A stretch of 64,000 nucleotides of DNA from Bacillaceae bacterium IKA-2. GTDB lineage: Bacteria; Bacillota; Bacilli; Bacillales; Anaerobacillaceae. Position numbers and translations under genes: made by a program. Every line of letters starts with the position of its first letter. Position 1 is the stretch's first letter. Location of the stretch: contig CP134492.1 in NCBI GenBank assembly GCA_031761875.1, positions 1,612,001 to 1,676,000 on the forward strand, in the 5' to 3' direction. Under the pieces are notes generated by a model, which did not search any database, was not told where the DNA came from, and saw nothing but the letters and a program-made list of their open reading frames with translations. Below are positions 17,866 through 26,789 of this stretch, one piece after another.

Positions 17866-18546
17866 CATGTGGAGGGCAGCGTGAAGATAATTAGGAACAA
17901 AGCATTTGCGTTAACTTATAAGTTTAAGACATTCGATGATGCACGTGAATACTTGAATACTATATTGATAGAACTCAATAAAGACAGCACTATTTCTGAA
18001 GAAATAAAACATCTTCAACCTACAAAACCAAAGCTTGATCTTGCAACAGTTACAGTGCAAAAACCAAATAAATATAGTTTTGTACGAGTTGATAACAACC
18101 ACTATTCAGTACCGGAGTATCTTGTAGGACGCTTAATAACAATCAAGAAATATTACGACACAATAGGCTTTTATTCAAACAACATACTCGTTTGTGAACA
18201 CAAAAAAATAGATGGTACTAACGAGATAAGTATTAAAATTAAACATTACTTAAACTCATTAAACAAAAAACCAGGTGCAATCAAGAACTCCCACGCTCTA
18301 AAAAGCATACCAAGGTTAAAAGCCATCTATGATACTAATTTTAGCAGAAACAAGAAAAAATTCATAGAGATCATTCAAGAAAATGATGATAAACCAATCG
18401 AAGAAATACTATTGATTCTAGAAACATACAATAAATCTCATATCGATATTATTCCATCTATGCACATAGATAAAACTGCACTTAGCAACATCGCTACAAG
18501 GCAAGTATCTAGATATAACGAATTATGTTTCTCGGAGGTGGAATAA
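17866..18546 (+). pseudogene. istA: IS21 transposase IstA, C-terminal part
   Basis: The frame resumes with HVEGSVKIIRNKAFA, carrying the third catalytic acid, then the IS21-type C-terminal domain (YSFVRVDNNHYSVPEYLVGR). A GTG at 17881 could start a shorter frame. It ends one base before the ATG of istB, the normal IS21 layout. Confidence 0.85.
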
Positions 18547-19293
18547 ATGCAAATACAAGAAATGGCCCATATACTAAAATTACCCTATATAAAAACCAAT
18601 TATCAAATGCTTCTTGATGAAGCAAACCATACAAACATGACCCACCGAGAGCTGATAAGTCGTCTACTCGAAAGAGAATTAGAACTAAGGCTTGAGAATG
18701 GTTTAAAACATAGACTCAGAAGGGCTAAATTCCCTCTTAACAAGTACTTAGAAGACTTCGACAAGAGTAAGTACCATAAGAAATTTATACCGAAATTCGA
18801 AGAACTAGAAACGTTGCAGTTCATTGAAAATAAAGAAAATATAATCTTAATAGGATCTCCTGGCTGCGGGAAATCACATTATAGTATTGGGCTTGGTATT
18901 AAGGCGTGTTTGGAAGGCAAAAGTGTATTGTTTATCTCTGTACCTAACTTAATAATAGAGTTAAAAGAAGCAATGAGTGAAAGCAAACTATCGCAATATA
19001 AAACCAAATTTGAAAAGTACAGTCTTGTCGTTTTAGATGAACTGGGATACGTATCATTTGACAAAATTGGTTGTGAAATACTATTTAATTTATTATCAAA
19101 TAGAAACGATAAAGGATCAATAATCATAACAACAAACTTGGCTTTTGATCGCTGGGAAGAGATTTTTAAAGACCCGATGCTTACTGGTGCAATTGTAGAT
19201 AGACTTGCTCACAAATCACATATCTTAGATATTTCACGAGAAGTAAGTCACCGATTTGAAGAGACAATGTCATGGCTAAAACCAACTAAATAA
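18547..19293 (+). CDS. istB: IS21 helper ATPase IstB
   Basis: 248 residues of the IstB/DnaC-like AAA+ family: Walker A GSPGCGKS at 103-110, Walker B LVVLDELGYVSF near 155, and sensor region IIITTNLAFDRW. It normally regulates target choice for IstA. GGAGGTGGAATAA precedes the ATG. It is intact even though istA is split. Confidence 0.93.
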   Translation: MQIQEMAHILKLPYIKTNYQMLLDEANHTNMTHRELISRLLERELELRLENGLKHRLRRAKFPLNKYLEDFDKSKYHKKFIPKFEELETLQFIENKENIILIGSPGCGKSHYSIGLGIKACLEGKSVLFISVPNLIIELKEAMSESKLSQYKTKFEKYSLVVLDELGYVSFDKIGCEILFNLLSNRNDKGSIIITTNLAFDRWEEIFKDPMLTGAIVDRLAHKSHILDISREVSHRFEETMSWLKPTK

Positions 19294-19349
19294 GTGGACC
19301 TTTTTTCAACTGATTCGTGGACCGCTTTTGAGTTGACAAATACATCTTA

Positions 19350-20188
19350 GAAAGAGAAAATCCGATTTTCTAGGTTTCTCACTCAAAGCAGTAGCCAAGC
19401 GTAATAAATACGTAGCCAATACACACGTTATGGATAAAAAGGTGAAAATTATCCTTAAAAAATTTAAGGATTTAATTCGAAGAATTCAAAGAAACCCATC
19501 ACCAAAAACTGTCATGGATTATAACGCTTATATTCTCGGAATAAAAAATTACTTCAAGGTTGCGACTCATATCAATATAGACTTTGGAAAAATAACCTAT
19601 CGTCTAATAAAAACCCTGTATAATCGTCTAAAATCAATTGGTAAATATGGAAAACCTATAAAGCCATCAGTAACATACAAGAGACTTCATAAGAATAATT
19701 TCAAAACATATAAAATTGCTGGTTTATATTTATTTCCTTTAGGAGATATTCAAACAAGTAATGCCATGAACTTCAGTCAAAATATATGTAACTATACAAA
19801 AGAAGGTAGGATTAAACTTCATAAAAATCTCAGAGCTGACGTTGCCATAGAAATAAGCAAAATGTTACAAATACCTTACGGTAAAGACAACTTAGAAGTT
19901 GCCGATAACAGAATTTCAAGATACTCTATGCAGTTAGGCAAATGCGCAGTAACAGGGGGATTTTTAACATCCGATCAGGTCCATTGTCATCATAAGTTAC
20001 CCCGACATATGAGAGGTACAGATGAATTTAACAATCTTGTAATCGTACACAAAGATGTCCATAGATTAATCCATGCTACAAATGATGAGACGATTAAACG
20101 ATATAGGAACATTCTTCAATTAGATAGAAAACAATTGAGGAAGCTAAACCAATTTCGTGAAGTTTGTAATTTAATTGCTTTAGTCTAA
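19350..20188 (+). pseudogene. group II intron 2 reverse transcriptase, 3' part
   Basis: The frame continues from 13453 (codon AGA made of 13453 and 19350-19351). It encodes the end of the RT domain, maturase domain X and an HNH zone (CAVTGGFLTSDQ, then HCHHKLPRHM). An internal ATG at 19430 opens a 252-codon frame, but this would lack the polymerase active site. Confidence 0.88.
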
Positions 20189-20202
20189 AAGAATAAGATG
20201 GA

Positions 20203-20285
20203 ACGCCTAATGCGATGAAAGTCGCACGTTGGGTGTGGAGCAGGGGAAAAGATGGAGATTACATCAAAGTCTTACCTATTGCTAT
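20203..20285 (+). ncRNA. group II intron 2 domains V and VI
   Basis: Domain V hairpin: CCTAATGCG and CGCACGTTGGG pair around ATGAAAGT. Domain VI ends CTTACCTATTGCTAT at 20285. Confidence 0.75.
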
Positions 20286-20332
20286 TAAACAAACGGGGGC
20301 GTTAGTTGAACAAGGGGAAATATATATGGAGA

Positions 20333-20380
20333 AAAAAAGCACCTGACAATTCTAACGGGTTCCGTTTCCTATCGCAAAAC
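20333..20380 (+). repeat. inverted repeat, left copy, bounding the ABC/DDE module
   Basis: It contains AAAAAGCACCTGA, TAACGGGTTCCGTTTCC and CGCAAAAC. The reverse complement of 26531-26577 matches it with few differences. AACGGGTTCCGTT is itself palindromic, REP-like. A diverged third copy is near 48007-48033. Confidence 0.7.
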
Positions 20381-20419
20381 TTTAATTTGTATGCCATAAT
20401 GTAAATAAAAATGTGTACC

Positions 20420-20486
20420 AAAACGCACTGAAAAAATTCAGTGCGTTTTGATTGCAAAAAAATAACTCAGTTCGATAAGAACTGAG
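20420..20486 (-). terminator. two hairpins downstream of the ABC operon
   Basis: AAAACGCACTGAA pairs with TTCAGTGCGTTTT (20420-20449). CTCAGTTC pairs with GAACTGAG (20466-20486). They lie 140-200 bases past the stop of the permease gene and would end minus-strand transcripts. Confidence 0.6.
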
Positions 20487-20626
20487 CCATATAATAGAAT
20501 TTTTATACTTTTTTATTCAACTAACGCAGCTTTAGTTTAAGTGCGTTTCATTATTATAGTATTACCACTATTTAGCCTACTATATTTTTCTGAAAGTTTA
20601 GCCTTTTAAACATTTACTTCTTTTAC

Positions 20627-21736
20627 TTAAGATGAAACTTCTTTATTTGCCATAAGCTTGAAATTTGTTGTTATGAATATTACTGAAAGTACAATCATCA
20701 ATGTCACTGCTACTAATGGATATAAAATAGGTTGTCCGAAAAAGTTAACTGTCTTAAAGTTTGCGAATAAAAATTCAGCCCTCATAATATGAACAAATGT
20801 GAATTGAAATAATTCGAACAACCAATACGGCATAGGCACCATTTCAATAATCATGTAAGGTGCCGCAAAGACTGCACCACTAACAAAGAATGATATTAGT
20901 GAATTTTTGCAAAGCGAAGAAACCAATATAACAAACAAAGCAAAACTAATCGCTGTTATTAAGTGTATGCCTAATTGAATCGAATGGAATTCCAACATAT
21001 TTAATCCATAAGGCGAATCGGAATATTTGAAGACCTGTTGCATTGGTGTCTTCCAACCACTTGTTCCAAGTATGGAAGACTTAGTCAACAAGTTTATAGT
21101 CTCCCACGTAAATACAACAATAAATGTATATATCAACGAAGCCCCAATTTTCGCCCAAACTAATGTCCTTCTCCCTTTCTTAGAACTTAAAATGTAGTTA
21201 TCGACACCTGAACTATACTCTCTTGTGTAAATAGAGGAGATTCCTATCAAAATCATTGCACCAGTTATTAGGAAAGAAAAAGTGCCAGTATAGTCAATAA
21301 TTTCTCTAGGAGCGGTGTTATATGCAAAATAATCTAGTTCTAGATTTTTAATCATTTTTGCCTCTAATTCAGTGTTATAATTGTTTTCATTTTCTAACTT
21401 TTTTAATCTCTCGAATGAATTTTGTTCTAGGTTTCTAACGAATCCTATTTCTTCAAATAACCCCATCTTAATTCCTTCTAGTTCAGTAAAACGTTGTCCG
21501 CTTTCAACAGAACGGGCATCAACTATTTTTATTAACTTCTCGTATTCATTTTGCGATTTCACTAACTTTTCTTCCGTAATTCCCCCTGTCCATTCTTTGT
21601 AAATATCTTCTTTCATTTCGTGGTTTTTATCAAAGTTTGAAATATAACTTGAACTGAGAAATACCAAAAAAACAAAAGTAATATAAATAATTATTTGTTT
21701 GAAAATTTTCGATAGTTCGAATTTTAACAGTTGCAT
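20627..21736 (-). CDS. ABC-2 type transporter permease
   Basis: 369 residues: an N-terminal helix (about 10-28), a large extracytoplasmic charged domain (about 30-150), then five or six further helices with the TREYSSGVDNYILSSKKGRR turn typical of ABC-2 permeases. The start ATG overlaps the stop of the ATPase gene by one base (TGATG), so the two are coupled. The substrate is unknown; antimicrobial-peptide or lipid export is common for such pairs. Confidence 0.82.
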   Translation of the reverse strand: MQLLKFELSKIFKQIIIYITFVFLVFLSSSYISNFDKNHEMKEDIYKEWTGGITEEKLVKSQNEYEKLIKIVDARSVESGQRFTELEGIKMGLFEEIGFVRNLEQNSFERLKKLENENNYNTELEAKMIKNLELDYFAYNTAPREIIDYTGTFSFLITGAMILIGISSIYTREYSSGVDNYILSSKKGRRTLVWAKIGASLIYTFIVVFTWETINLLTKSSILGTSGWKTPMQQVFKYSDSPYGLNMLEFHSIQLGIHLITAISFALFVILVSSLCKNSLISFFVSGAVFAAPYMIIEMVPMPYWLFELFQFTFVHIMRAEFLFANFKTVNFFGQPILYPLVAVTLMIVLSVIFITTNFKLMANKEVSS

Positions 21737-22608
21737 CAGTATGTTTCCCCCTCATCAAAATAGTATAAGTATAAATCCTCCAAATTTGGAGTTGCATTTT
21801 CTGCTTTTATGTGTGGTTTAACATCGTTAAAAATACGAAGTTCGAATTCATCCCCAATATTAGCAATATTACTAACTTTAAATTTTGATTGAAGTTCCAC
21901 TATTTCATTTTGTGCAACTAAAACAGTCCAAACTTTGTTTTCTATTCCTTTTAACAGCTTTTTAGGAGTTTCTTTTTTAATCAACTTTCCATCCTTTAAA
22001 ATCATTACTTCTTTTGCAATGAATTCAATATCAGAAACAATATGAGTAGATAAAAGTACAATTCTATTAGTAGCTATTTTAGCCAAAAGATTCCTAAAAC
22101 GGACTCTTTCTTTCGGGTCCAACCCTGCCGTTGGTTCGTCAACAATTAAAACCTCAGGGTCGTTCAATAATGCTTGAGCGATTCCGACCTTTTGTTTCAT
22201 ACCTCCAGAAAGCTTTTTCATTTTTACTTTTCGCTTATCTTTTAAATTTACAAGTTCCAACAATTCACTTATTTTTATAATTGCTTCTTCTTTTTTGATT
22301 CCCTTAAGTGAGGCGAGGTACAAAAGGAATTTTTCCACGGTAAACCCTTTATAAAAACCAACATGTTGAGGAGAGTAGCCTAAAACATCACGATAATTTT
22401 CATCTAGGTCAAGAATATTCTCTCCGTTATAATAAACTTGCCCCGATGTTTGGTTCGAAACATTAGCTAATATTCGCATTAAAGTAGTTTTACCAGAACC
22501 ATTACTTCCAAGGAAACCATAAACCCCTTCATTTAATTCAAAGGTTACATTATTAACTGCTATTTTATCTCCAAATTTTTTAGTTACGCCTTTAACCTGT
22601 AAATTCAA
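21736..22608 (-). CDS. ABC transporter ATP-binding protein
   Basis: 290 residues with Walker A GSNGSGKTT (about 35-43), signature LSGGMKQKVG (about 135), Walker B VLIVDEPTAGLDP and the His switch STHIVSD. The C-terminal extension of about 75 residues is like BcrA/NatA-type exporters. Its start overlaps the upstream membrane-protein gene by 17 bases; it is part of a four-gene operon. Confidence 0.92.
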   Translation of the reverse strand: MNLQVKGVTKKFGDKIAVNNVTFELNEGVYGFLGSNGSGKTTLMRILANVSNQTSGQVYYNGENILDLDENYRDVLGYSPQHVGFYKGFTVEKFLLYLASLKGIKKEEAIIKISELLELVNLKDKRKVKMKKLSGGMKQKVGIAQALLNDPEVLIVDEPTAGLDPKERVRFRNLLAKIATNRIVLLSTHIVSDIEFIAKEVMILKDGKLIKKETPKKLLKGIENKVWTVLVAQNEIVELQSKFKVSNIANIGDEFELRIFNDVKPHIKAENATPNLEDLYLYYFDEGETY

Positions 22609-23371
22609 GAAAATCTCCTCTTTTCAACTTTTTAATTTGAACGAATAGAATATATAAAAATAAAACACTAACCGAAACGTATGAATACGGACTGAATGAC
22701 TCTACCTTTTGATATAAAAACTCTGTTATTGTTGATGAAGTTAAAATCACAACCCATAAAACCGATAAAACAGGTATGATTACATAACTTCTAAATCTTA
22801 GTGTCAAGAAAAGCCCTAATGCTGCTACAACTATATTTGGTACCATCCAGTACAACAACAGTTTTAAAGGTAGTATGTTATCAATCAAAGAGCTTAAAGA
22901 TACTACCAAAACAATATTCAAAACAAAGTTAAATGTACTAACTATAAACAATCTAGATAGAATAATTTGTTGAGGCGAATATTTACATGATAATTCAATT
23001 TCAAAGGAACTACTTTCTCTACTTTTAAACGCCTCGACTAGCCCCAAAAATATAGGAATAGGGGACAAAGAAATCACGGTTGAATATGGATTACCATTAA
23101 AGAAAAACACATATATCAAGCCAGAAATGAAAAATAGAAGATTCAAAGACCAAAATAAAGAACTAAGGTTGAATAACTCTCTGGTTGAATGGAATAATAG
23201 CTCTTTGGAGTTTGCAACCAGGGAATCTATTTTTCTTCTTTTCTTCGGAACATATTTACGAAGTGAATTGATGGTACTTTCTATTTCGCTTTCGTCAGGA
23301 TATTCAAAGGTGAAGTTATCAAGAAAATCCTTTATTTCTTCATCGAAGTAATCATTTTCTGTTCTCTTCAT
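22592..23371 (-). CDS. six-helix membrane protein, possible anti-sigma partner
   Basis: 259 residues from the ATG at 23371, which has AAGGATGATTTTT upstream (the ATG nine bases earlier is inside that site). A cytoplasmic N-terminus of about 65 residues (NDYFDEEIKDFLDNFTFEYP) precedes six helices. It lies between an ECF sigma gene, which it overlaps by 20 bases, and an ABC exporter, so a role as membrane anti-sigma or sensor is likely by position; no known anti-sigma motif is seen. Confidence 0.65.
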   Translation of the reverse strand: MKRTENDYFDEEIKDFLDNFTFEYPDESEIESTINSLRKYVPKKRRKIDSLVANSKELLFHSTRELFNLSSLFWSLNLLFFISGLIYVFFFNGNPYSTVISLSPIPIFLGLVEAFKSRESSSFEIELSCKYSPQQIILSRLFIVSTFNFVLNIVLVVSLSSLIDNILPLKLLLYWMVPNIVVAALGLFLTLRFRSYVIIPVLSVLWVVILTSSTITEFLYQKVESFSPYSYVSVSVLFLYILFVQIKKLKRGDFLEFTG

Positions 23372-23912
23372 AAAAATCATCCTTCCTTAAAAAAATTTTT
23401 AGTTTTGATATTCCTTGTTTCAATCGTGATTTAACTGTTGATTCACTTGTTTTTGTTACATCTGCAATTTCCTTGATTTTTAAGTCGTGATAGTATTTTA
23501 AAATAATCACTTCACTTTGGAAGTCGGGCAAACATTGAAGTGCCGTTTTTATCGTTCTTCTTTTTTCATTGTTATTGAATATAAAGGTAACATCCTCTTC
23601 AGTGCTGTGATTATCATTAAGTTCTTTTAAGTTGGAAAAGTGCCTAAACTCTTTTGATTTGAAAAAGTCCCGACAATGGTTCGATGCGATAGTAAGCAAC
23701 CAATTTTTGAATTCTCCCTTGTCTGAATAAGAGTTTATTTTTTTTAGCATTTTCATCAGAACTTCCTGTGTCAAATCGCTGGCAATATCTTTATCTGTTA
23801 CTTTTCTATAAATAAAAGAATATGCCATCTTGTAGTAGCGTTTTACAAATACTTCCATGGCTGATTGACTTCCTAACTTAATTTCAGCAATTAACTCTTT
23901 ATCTGTTAGCAA
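23352..23912 (-). CDS. ECF-subfamily RNA polymerase sigma factor
   Basis: 186 residues from a TTG at 23912 with GAGGTGGG upstream; a GTG at 23921 is an alternative start. Region 2 (DIASDLTQEVLMKMLKKINS, then FKNWLLTIASNHCRDFFKSK) and region 4 (LPDFQSEVIILKYYHDLKIK, then the helix-turn-helix KTSESTVKSRLKQG) are complete. It is the first gene of the operon that ends with the ABC permease and probably controls it. Confidence 0.9.
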   Translation of the reverse strand: MLTDKELIAEIKLGSQSAMEVFVKRYYKMAYSFIYRKVTDKDIASDLTQEVLMKMLKKINSYSDKGEFKNWLLTIASNHCRDFFKSKEFRHFSNLKELNDNHSTEEDVTFIFNNNEKRRTIKTALQCLPDFQSEVIILKYYHDLKIKEIADVTKTSESTVKSRLKQGISKLKIFLRKDDFYEENRK

Positions 23913-23921
23913 TTTTCCCAC

Positions 23922-24151
23922 CTCAATAATGTAAACGATATTAGTTCAAAAAAAGTTTTAAAGTTTAAAAATAAATTCAAAATTTATTTTATCAATAAAG
24001 AAAATGTATAATTAAAAAATATAATTTTTTATTATTATCGGTTTATATTATTTAGCAATTTGAGAATCGGTATGCCAAATATGGTTCTATTAAAACCTGG
24101 AATGTCCAGCCATAAATCAACAGTACATACAATAAACAGATGCACTCCAGA
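23922..24151. other. AT-rich gap
   Basis: 230 bases that must contain the promoter of the sigma operon (minus strand) and one end of the DDE transposon. No clear motif or gene was found. Confidence 0.4.
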
Positions 24152-26089
24152 TTATCTTTTATATATGATATCCCTCCAACTATAAACTCTTTTGGCTATA
24201 CCAATTCGTTGAGCTGGCGTTTGTTTAACACCATTAGCATTATAAGGCTCACAAAAGTTATAGTAAGTCCTCAGTATCGTGATTGCCATTTGAGCGTATT
24301 TAGGATTGAAGTTGCTATATATATACGACTTACCATCTCCTCTTGAAGTTACTAACGGTCTTTCTAAGAACGATAAACTTCGTCTAATTTCTTGGAGGAA
24401 AACATTGACTGAATTGTCATTGGCTTTAACGATTAGCCTTGCTAAATGTTCGTCCGACAAATTGGAAGTATCGGTAATTGCGTCAATATAACGACTCCCA
24501 CGGTCTGACATTGCAATAGGGTGTTCAATCTTATTAGATTTGTGAACACGGTAGATGGTTCCATCAGGAGCTGTTTTATTTTCGTGAAATTTATGGGTAG
24601 CCAATATTTGCTTCATATATTCAACGGCTTGTTCATGCTCCGAAAGATTCTCTAGATTATTAAATTTCGCCCATTCACGCAAATATTTGTTAACTTCGAT
24701 AAACTCCTGAAACGCATCTTCCTTAGATAAAGTTTTATCGAATGTATTAACAAAGTAATGTAATTTACCTTGTCCAATTTCCTCAACAAAATTTTTTTTG
24801 ATAGCTGCTTTTAATACCGCATCATTATCACTCACCATTCGCCACTTATCCGTTTTAACCAGTTGCTTTATTAGGAACAACTGAGCCATCGCTGTGTAGG
24901 TATGGTTTACATGTAAACCATCAACATACTTAGCTCTCAACTTATATTCTTGCATAAGAAGGTGATAGTCACTGGAACTCTATGTGTCATTCGTTGTAGG
25001 TTTCATAGGGTAGAATGAGTATTTTGAATACTTAGCGTTTTTTCGTAATTCTACTGGTAAGTGGTCATCTTTGTATTTTCGAGTATCCATTTCAATTTGC
25101 TTAAAATCTATATCCCAATCGTAGGCTATATCTGCTCTAAAGACATATCGTGAAAATGAGTCAGTAGAAACAACTGTTTGTGTAGGTAACTGCTTCTCAG
25201 ATTTAGTTCCCCTTGTTCTGGGTTCACCCTTCTTTCGAACATTATTCAAGTAATACATCATCATATCAATATTTAACCAAATTCGGGGAAATGTCATCTT
25301 CGCGAATTGCTTTGTCTCGCGAGTTTCTAAGAACTCTAGACAACAACGATACAACCACTCTAGTTTGCTATAATATGTGCTTCTACCAATACCTAAGATT
25401 TTACAGGTACTAGACACAGGTACTCGGTTAATCAAATGCTGTGCAAATGTAAGCAAAATATCATTTCTCTTCTGAGTATAGGAAGTAGTCTCTGACTTAC
25501 TCGGTAATATATTTGTATATTTCTTACACGTTTTACATTGAACAGTTTGTGCTTTAGAGGTAGCTTTTCCACGTTTGTAAAAAGATTTAGGGTTTTCAAA
25601 GTAAGTGTTATCGCTATCCAAGCACCCTTCTTTATGAAACGTGTAGTCTGGCTCAAGAGGAACAGTAGAGTTGATGCGTATTAATCGTTCGATTTCCGTT
25701 GCTAAAGCCCAATTAGAATAAGTTTTAGTATAACACTCTAAAGTCGGTACGCCTGATTTAACTGTTGGGTCAGGAACGCAGTTGATGGTTCTAGAGTCTT
25801 TACCTGTAAATTTGTATCGTTTAATTTTACCTACCTTATAGTCTTCTTGAGATTGGTGATGATTTTTACAAAATGGGTCAGAGCAATAATTTAATTGAAT
25901 TTCATGTTCAAGCTCACCCCAGTACAAGTGAACAGGTCTGAATGCAAAGTTGATATATGAAGTTTTCATTCTCTTATCAGATAGTATTTTGTAATCATCT
26001 TCACGCTGCTTTAGTTCTTTCGAGGGGATGTTAGGCTCAATGTTGCATATGGAGTCTGTTGGAGTAGCTAGACGTTTAATCTTATACAT
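24152..26089 (-). pseudogene. DDE-type transposase with one in-frame stop
   Basis: Two parts lie in one frame. The first (26089-24980, start ATG MYKIKRL) has cysteine pairs of a zinc ribbon (CSDPFCKNHH; CKTCKK), a helix-turn-helix (STCKILGIGRSTYYSKLEWL) and a core beginning WLNIDMMMYYL with VVSTDSFSRYVF. A TAG at 24980-24982 and eight sense codons follow. The second part (24955-24152) has RMVSDNDAVLKAAI and ends with TPAQRIGIAKRVYSWRDIIY, usual for DDE transposases. The IS family could not be named. One nonsense change breaks it. Confidence 0.8.
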
Positions 26090-26309
26090 TGTCAATACCC
26101 AATTCACGCTTCATCCTCTTGTTGCTGCGCTTGCTTTCAATATATTTAATAAAATCGTCATCCTCTAGCAAGTGTGGTAATAACTCTTCTAATACTTGTG
26201 CTCCTGTTAAACCAGTATAGTCTCCATAGTGTTCAAGGATTTTACGAGACTGAAGGGATAACTTTAGGTTCACAAATTCTGTGTTTGGATATTTAGGTTT
26301 GATTTTCAA
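26082..26309 (-). CDS. small accessory protein of the DDE transposon
   Basis: 75 residues, charged, with helical stretches (FVNLKLSLQSRKILEHYG, then GAQVLEELLPHLLEDDDFIK). It could be a ribbon-helix-helix DNA-binding protein. Its stop overlaps the transposase start by 8 bases, so the two are probably co-translated. AGGAGCTGTCTAA precedes its ATG. Confidence 0.6.
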   Translation of the reverse strand: MKIKPKYPNTEFVNLKLSLQSRKILEHYGDYTGLTGAQVLEELLPHLLEDDDFIKYIESKRSNKRMKRELGIDNV

Positions 26310-26376
26310 TTTAGACAGCTCCTATTTAATGGTAAATTCACAAAACATAATTTGCACCGAAATTGTAGTGTAATTT

Positions 26377-26406
26377 GTTAATATATACGGGCGAGTATAT
26401 ATTAAC
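26377..26406. promoter_or_regulatory. perfect palindrome upstream of the transposon operon
   Basis: GTTAATATATAC (26377-26388) and GTATATATTAAC (26395-26406) form a perfect 12-bp inverted repeat around GGGCGA. It lies about 70-100 bases upstream of the small gene, as expected for an operator; it may instead be part of a transposon end. Confidence 0.5.
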
Positions 26407-26477
26407 AATATTATAGACAAATTCTACTACAAATAAACATACCAATAAAGGATAATTGGCTTTATACTAATAAAAAA

Positions 26478-26510
26478 TGCTTATCAAATTAACTTACAAT
26501 TTGATAAGCA
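26478..26510. terminator. strong hairpin
   Basis: TGCTTATCAAATT and AATTTGATAAGCA form a perfect 13-bp stem with a 7-base loop. No U-tract is obvious, so it may be a bidirectional terminator or a structural element near the module boundary. Confidence 0.5.
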
Positions 26511-26530
26511 AATTACTATACATTTTCTTT

Positions 26531-26577
26531 GTTTGCGGTAGGGAACGGAACCCGTTATGACAATTCAGGTGCTTTTT
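26531..26577 (-). repeat. inverted repeat, right copy, bounding the ABC/DDE module
   Basis: It contains GTTTGCGGTAGGGAACGG, ACCCGTTATGACAATTC and AGGTGCTTTTT, the reverse complement of 20333-20380 apart from a few changes. Confidence 0.7.
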
Positions 26578-26711
26578 ACATTGTTAAAATGGTCGTGATT
26601 TTAATTTCACTTTGCATGTCAATTAAGGCGTTATTTACATCGTTTTTTTTAAAATTGTCTCCCAAAACTGAACCTGTTACGTTTATGACTGGCTTCTTTT
26701 ATTTGATTTAG
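26578..26711 (+). pseudogene. 3' remnant of a small membrane protein gene
   Basis: A frame with no start of its own encodes YIVKMVVILISLCMSIKALF and a short tail ending in TAG. It could be the distal part of a cassette gene whose 5' end (ATGGAGAAAAAAAG at 20325) lies on the other side of the inverted-repeat-bounded module; this link is inference. Confidence 0.35.
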
Positions 26712-26789
26712 GTTTGACACCGTATTAATTGCGTGATTTTGTACTCTACTTGTAAATTATTACACTTAAGCTAAACAGGTGCAATAGTT

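Larger units (their letters stand above)
13454..19344 (+). mobile_element. IS21-family element carrying a RIT element (copy 1)
   Basis: 5891 bp. The ends start TGTTTATGATACTC and (reverse complement) TGTATTTGTCAACTC, each followed by an AAAAGnGGnCCA motif, the multiple terminal repeat layout of IS21. A perfect 5-bp target duplication TCTTA flanks it (13449-13453 and 19345-19349). It holds istA (split), a RIT element and istB. Removing the RIT and one core copy leaves about 2.39 kb, the usual IS21 length. Confidence 0.93.
11792..20285 (+). mobile_element. group II intron 2, split by IS21::RIT
   Basis: The 5' end at 11792 (GCGCGAAACGTTTC) aligns with the start of intron 1 (GTGCGAAACGTTTC), with C instead of T at position 2. 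The ribozyme 5' region runs to about 12490, and the protein gene is split at 13453/19350. Domain V lies at about 20203-20238, and the 3' end after CCTATTGCTAT at 20285. Without the 5.9-kb insertion the intron would be about 2.6 kb. The 3' exon starts with a cassette-palindrome left arm, whereas the 5' exon is an IS1595 fragment, so the flanks do not match each other. Confidence 0.85.
20286..20626. other. gap with cassette half-palindrome, inverted-repeat end and hairpins
   Basis: The stretch holds the cassette left arm TAAACAAACGGGGGCG (20286-20301), a short start-like ATGGAGAAAAAAAG at 20325, the left end of a 48-bp inverted repeat (20333-20380), and two strong hairpins. No gene is seen. Confidence 0.6.
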
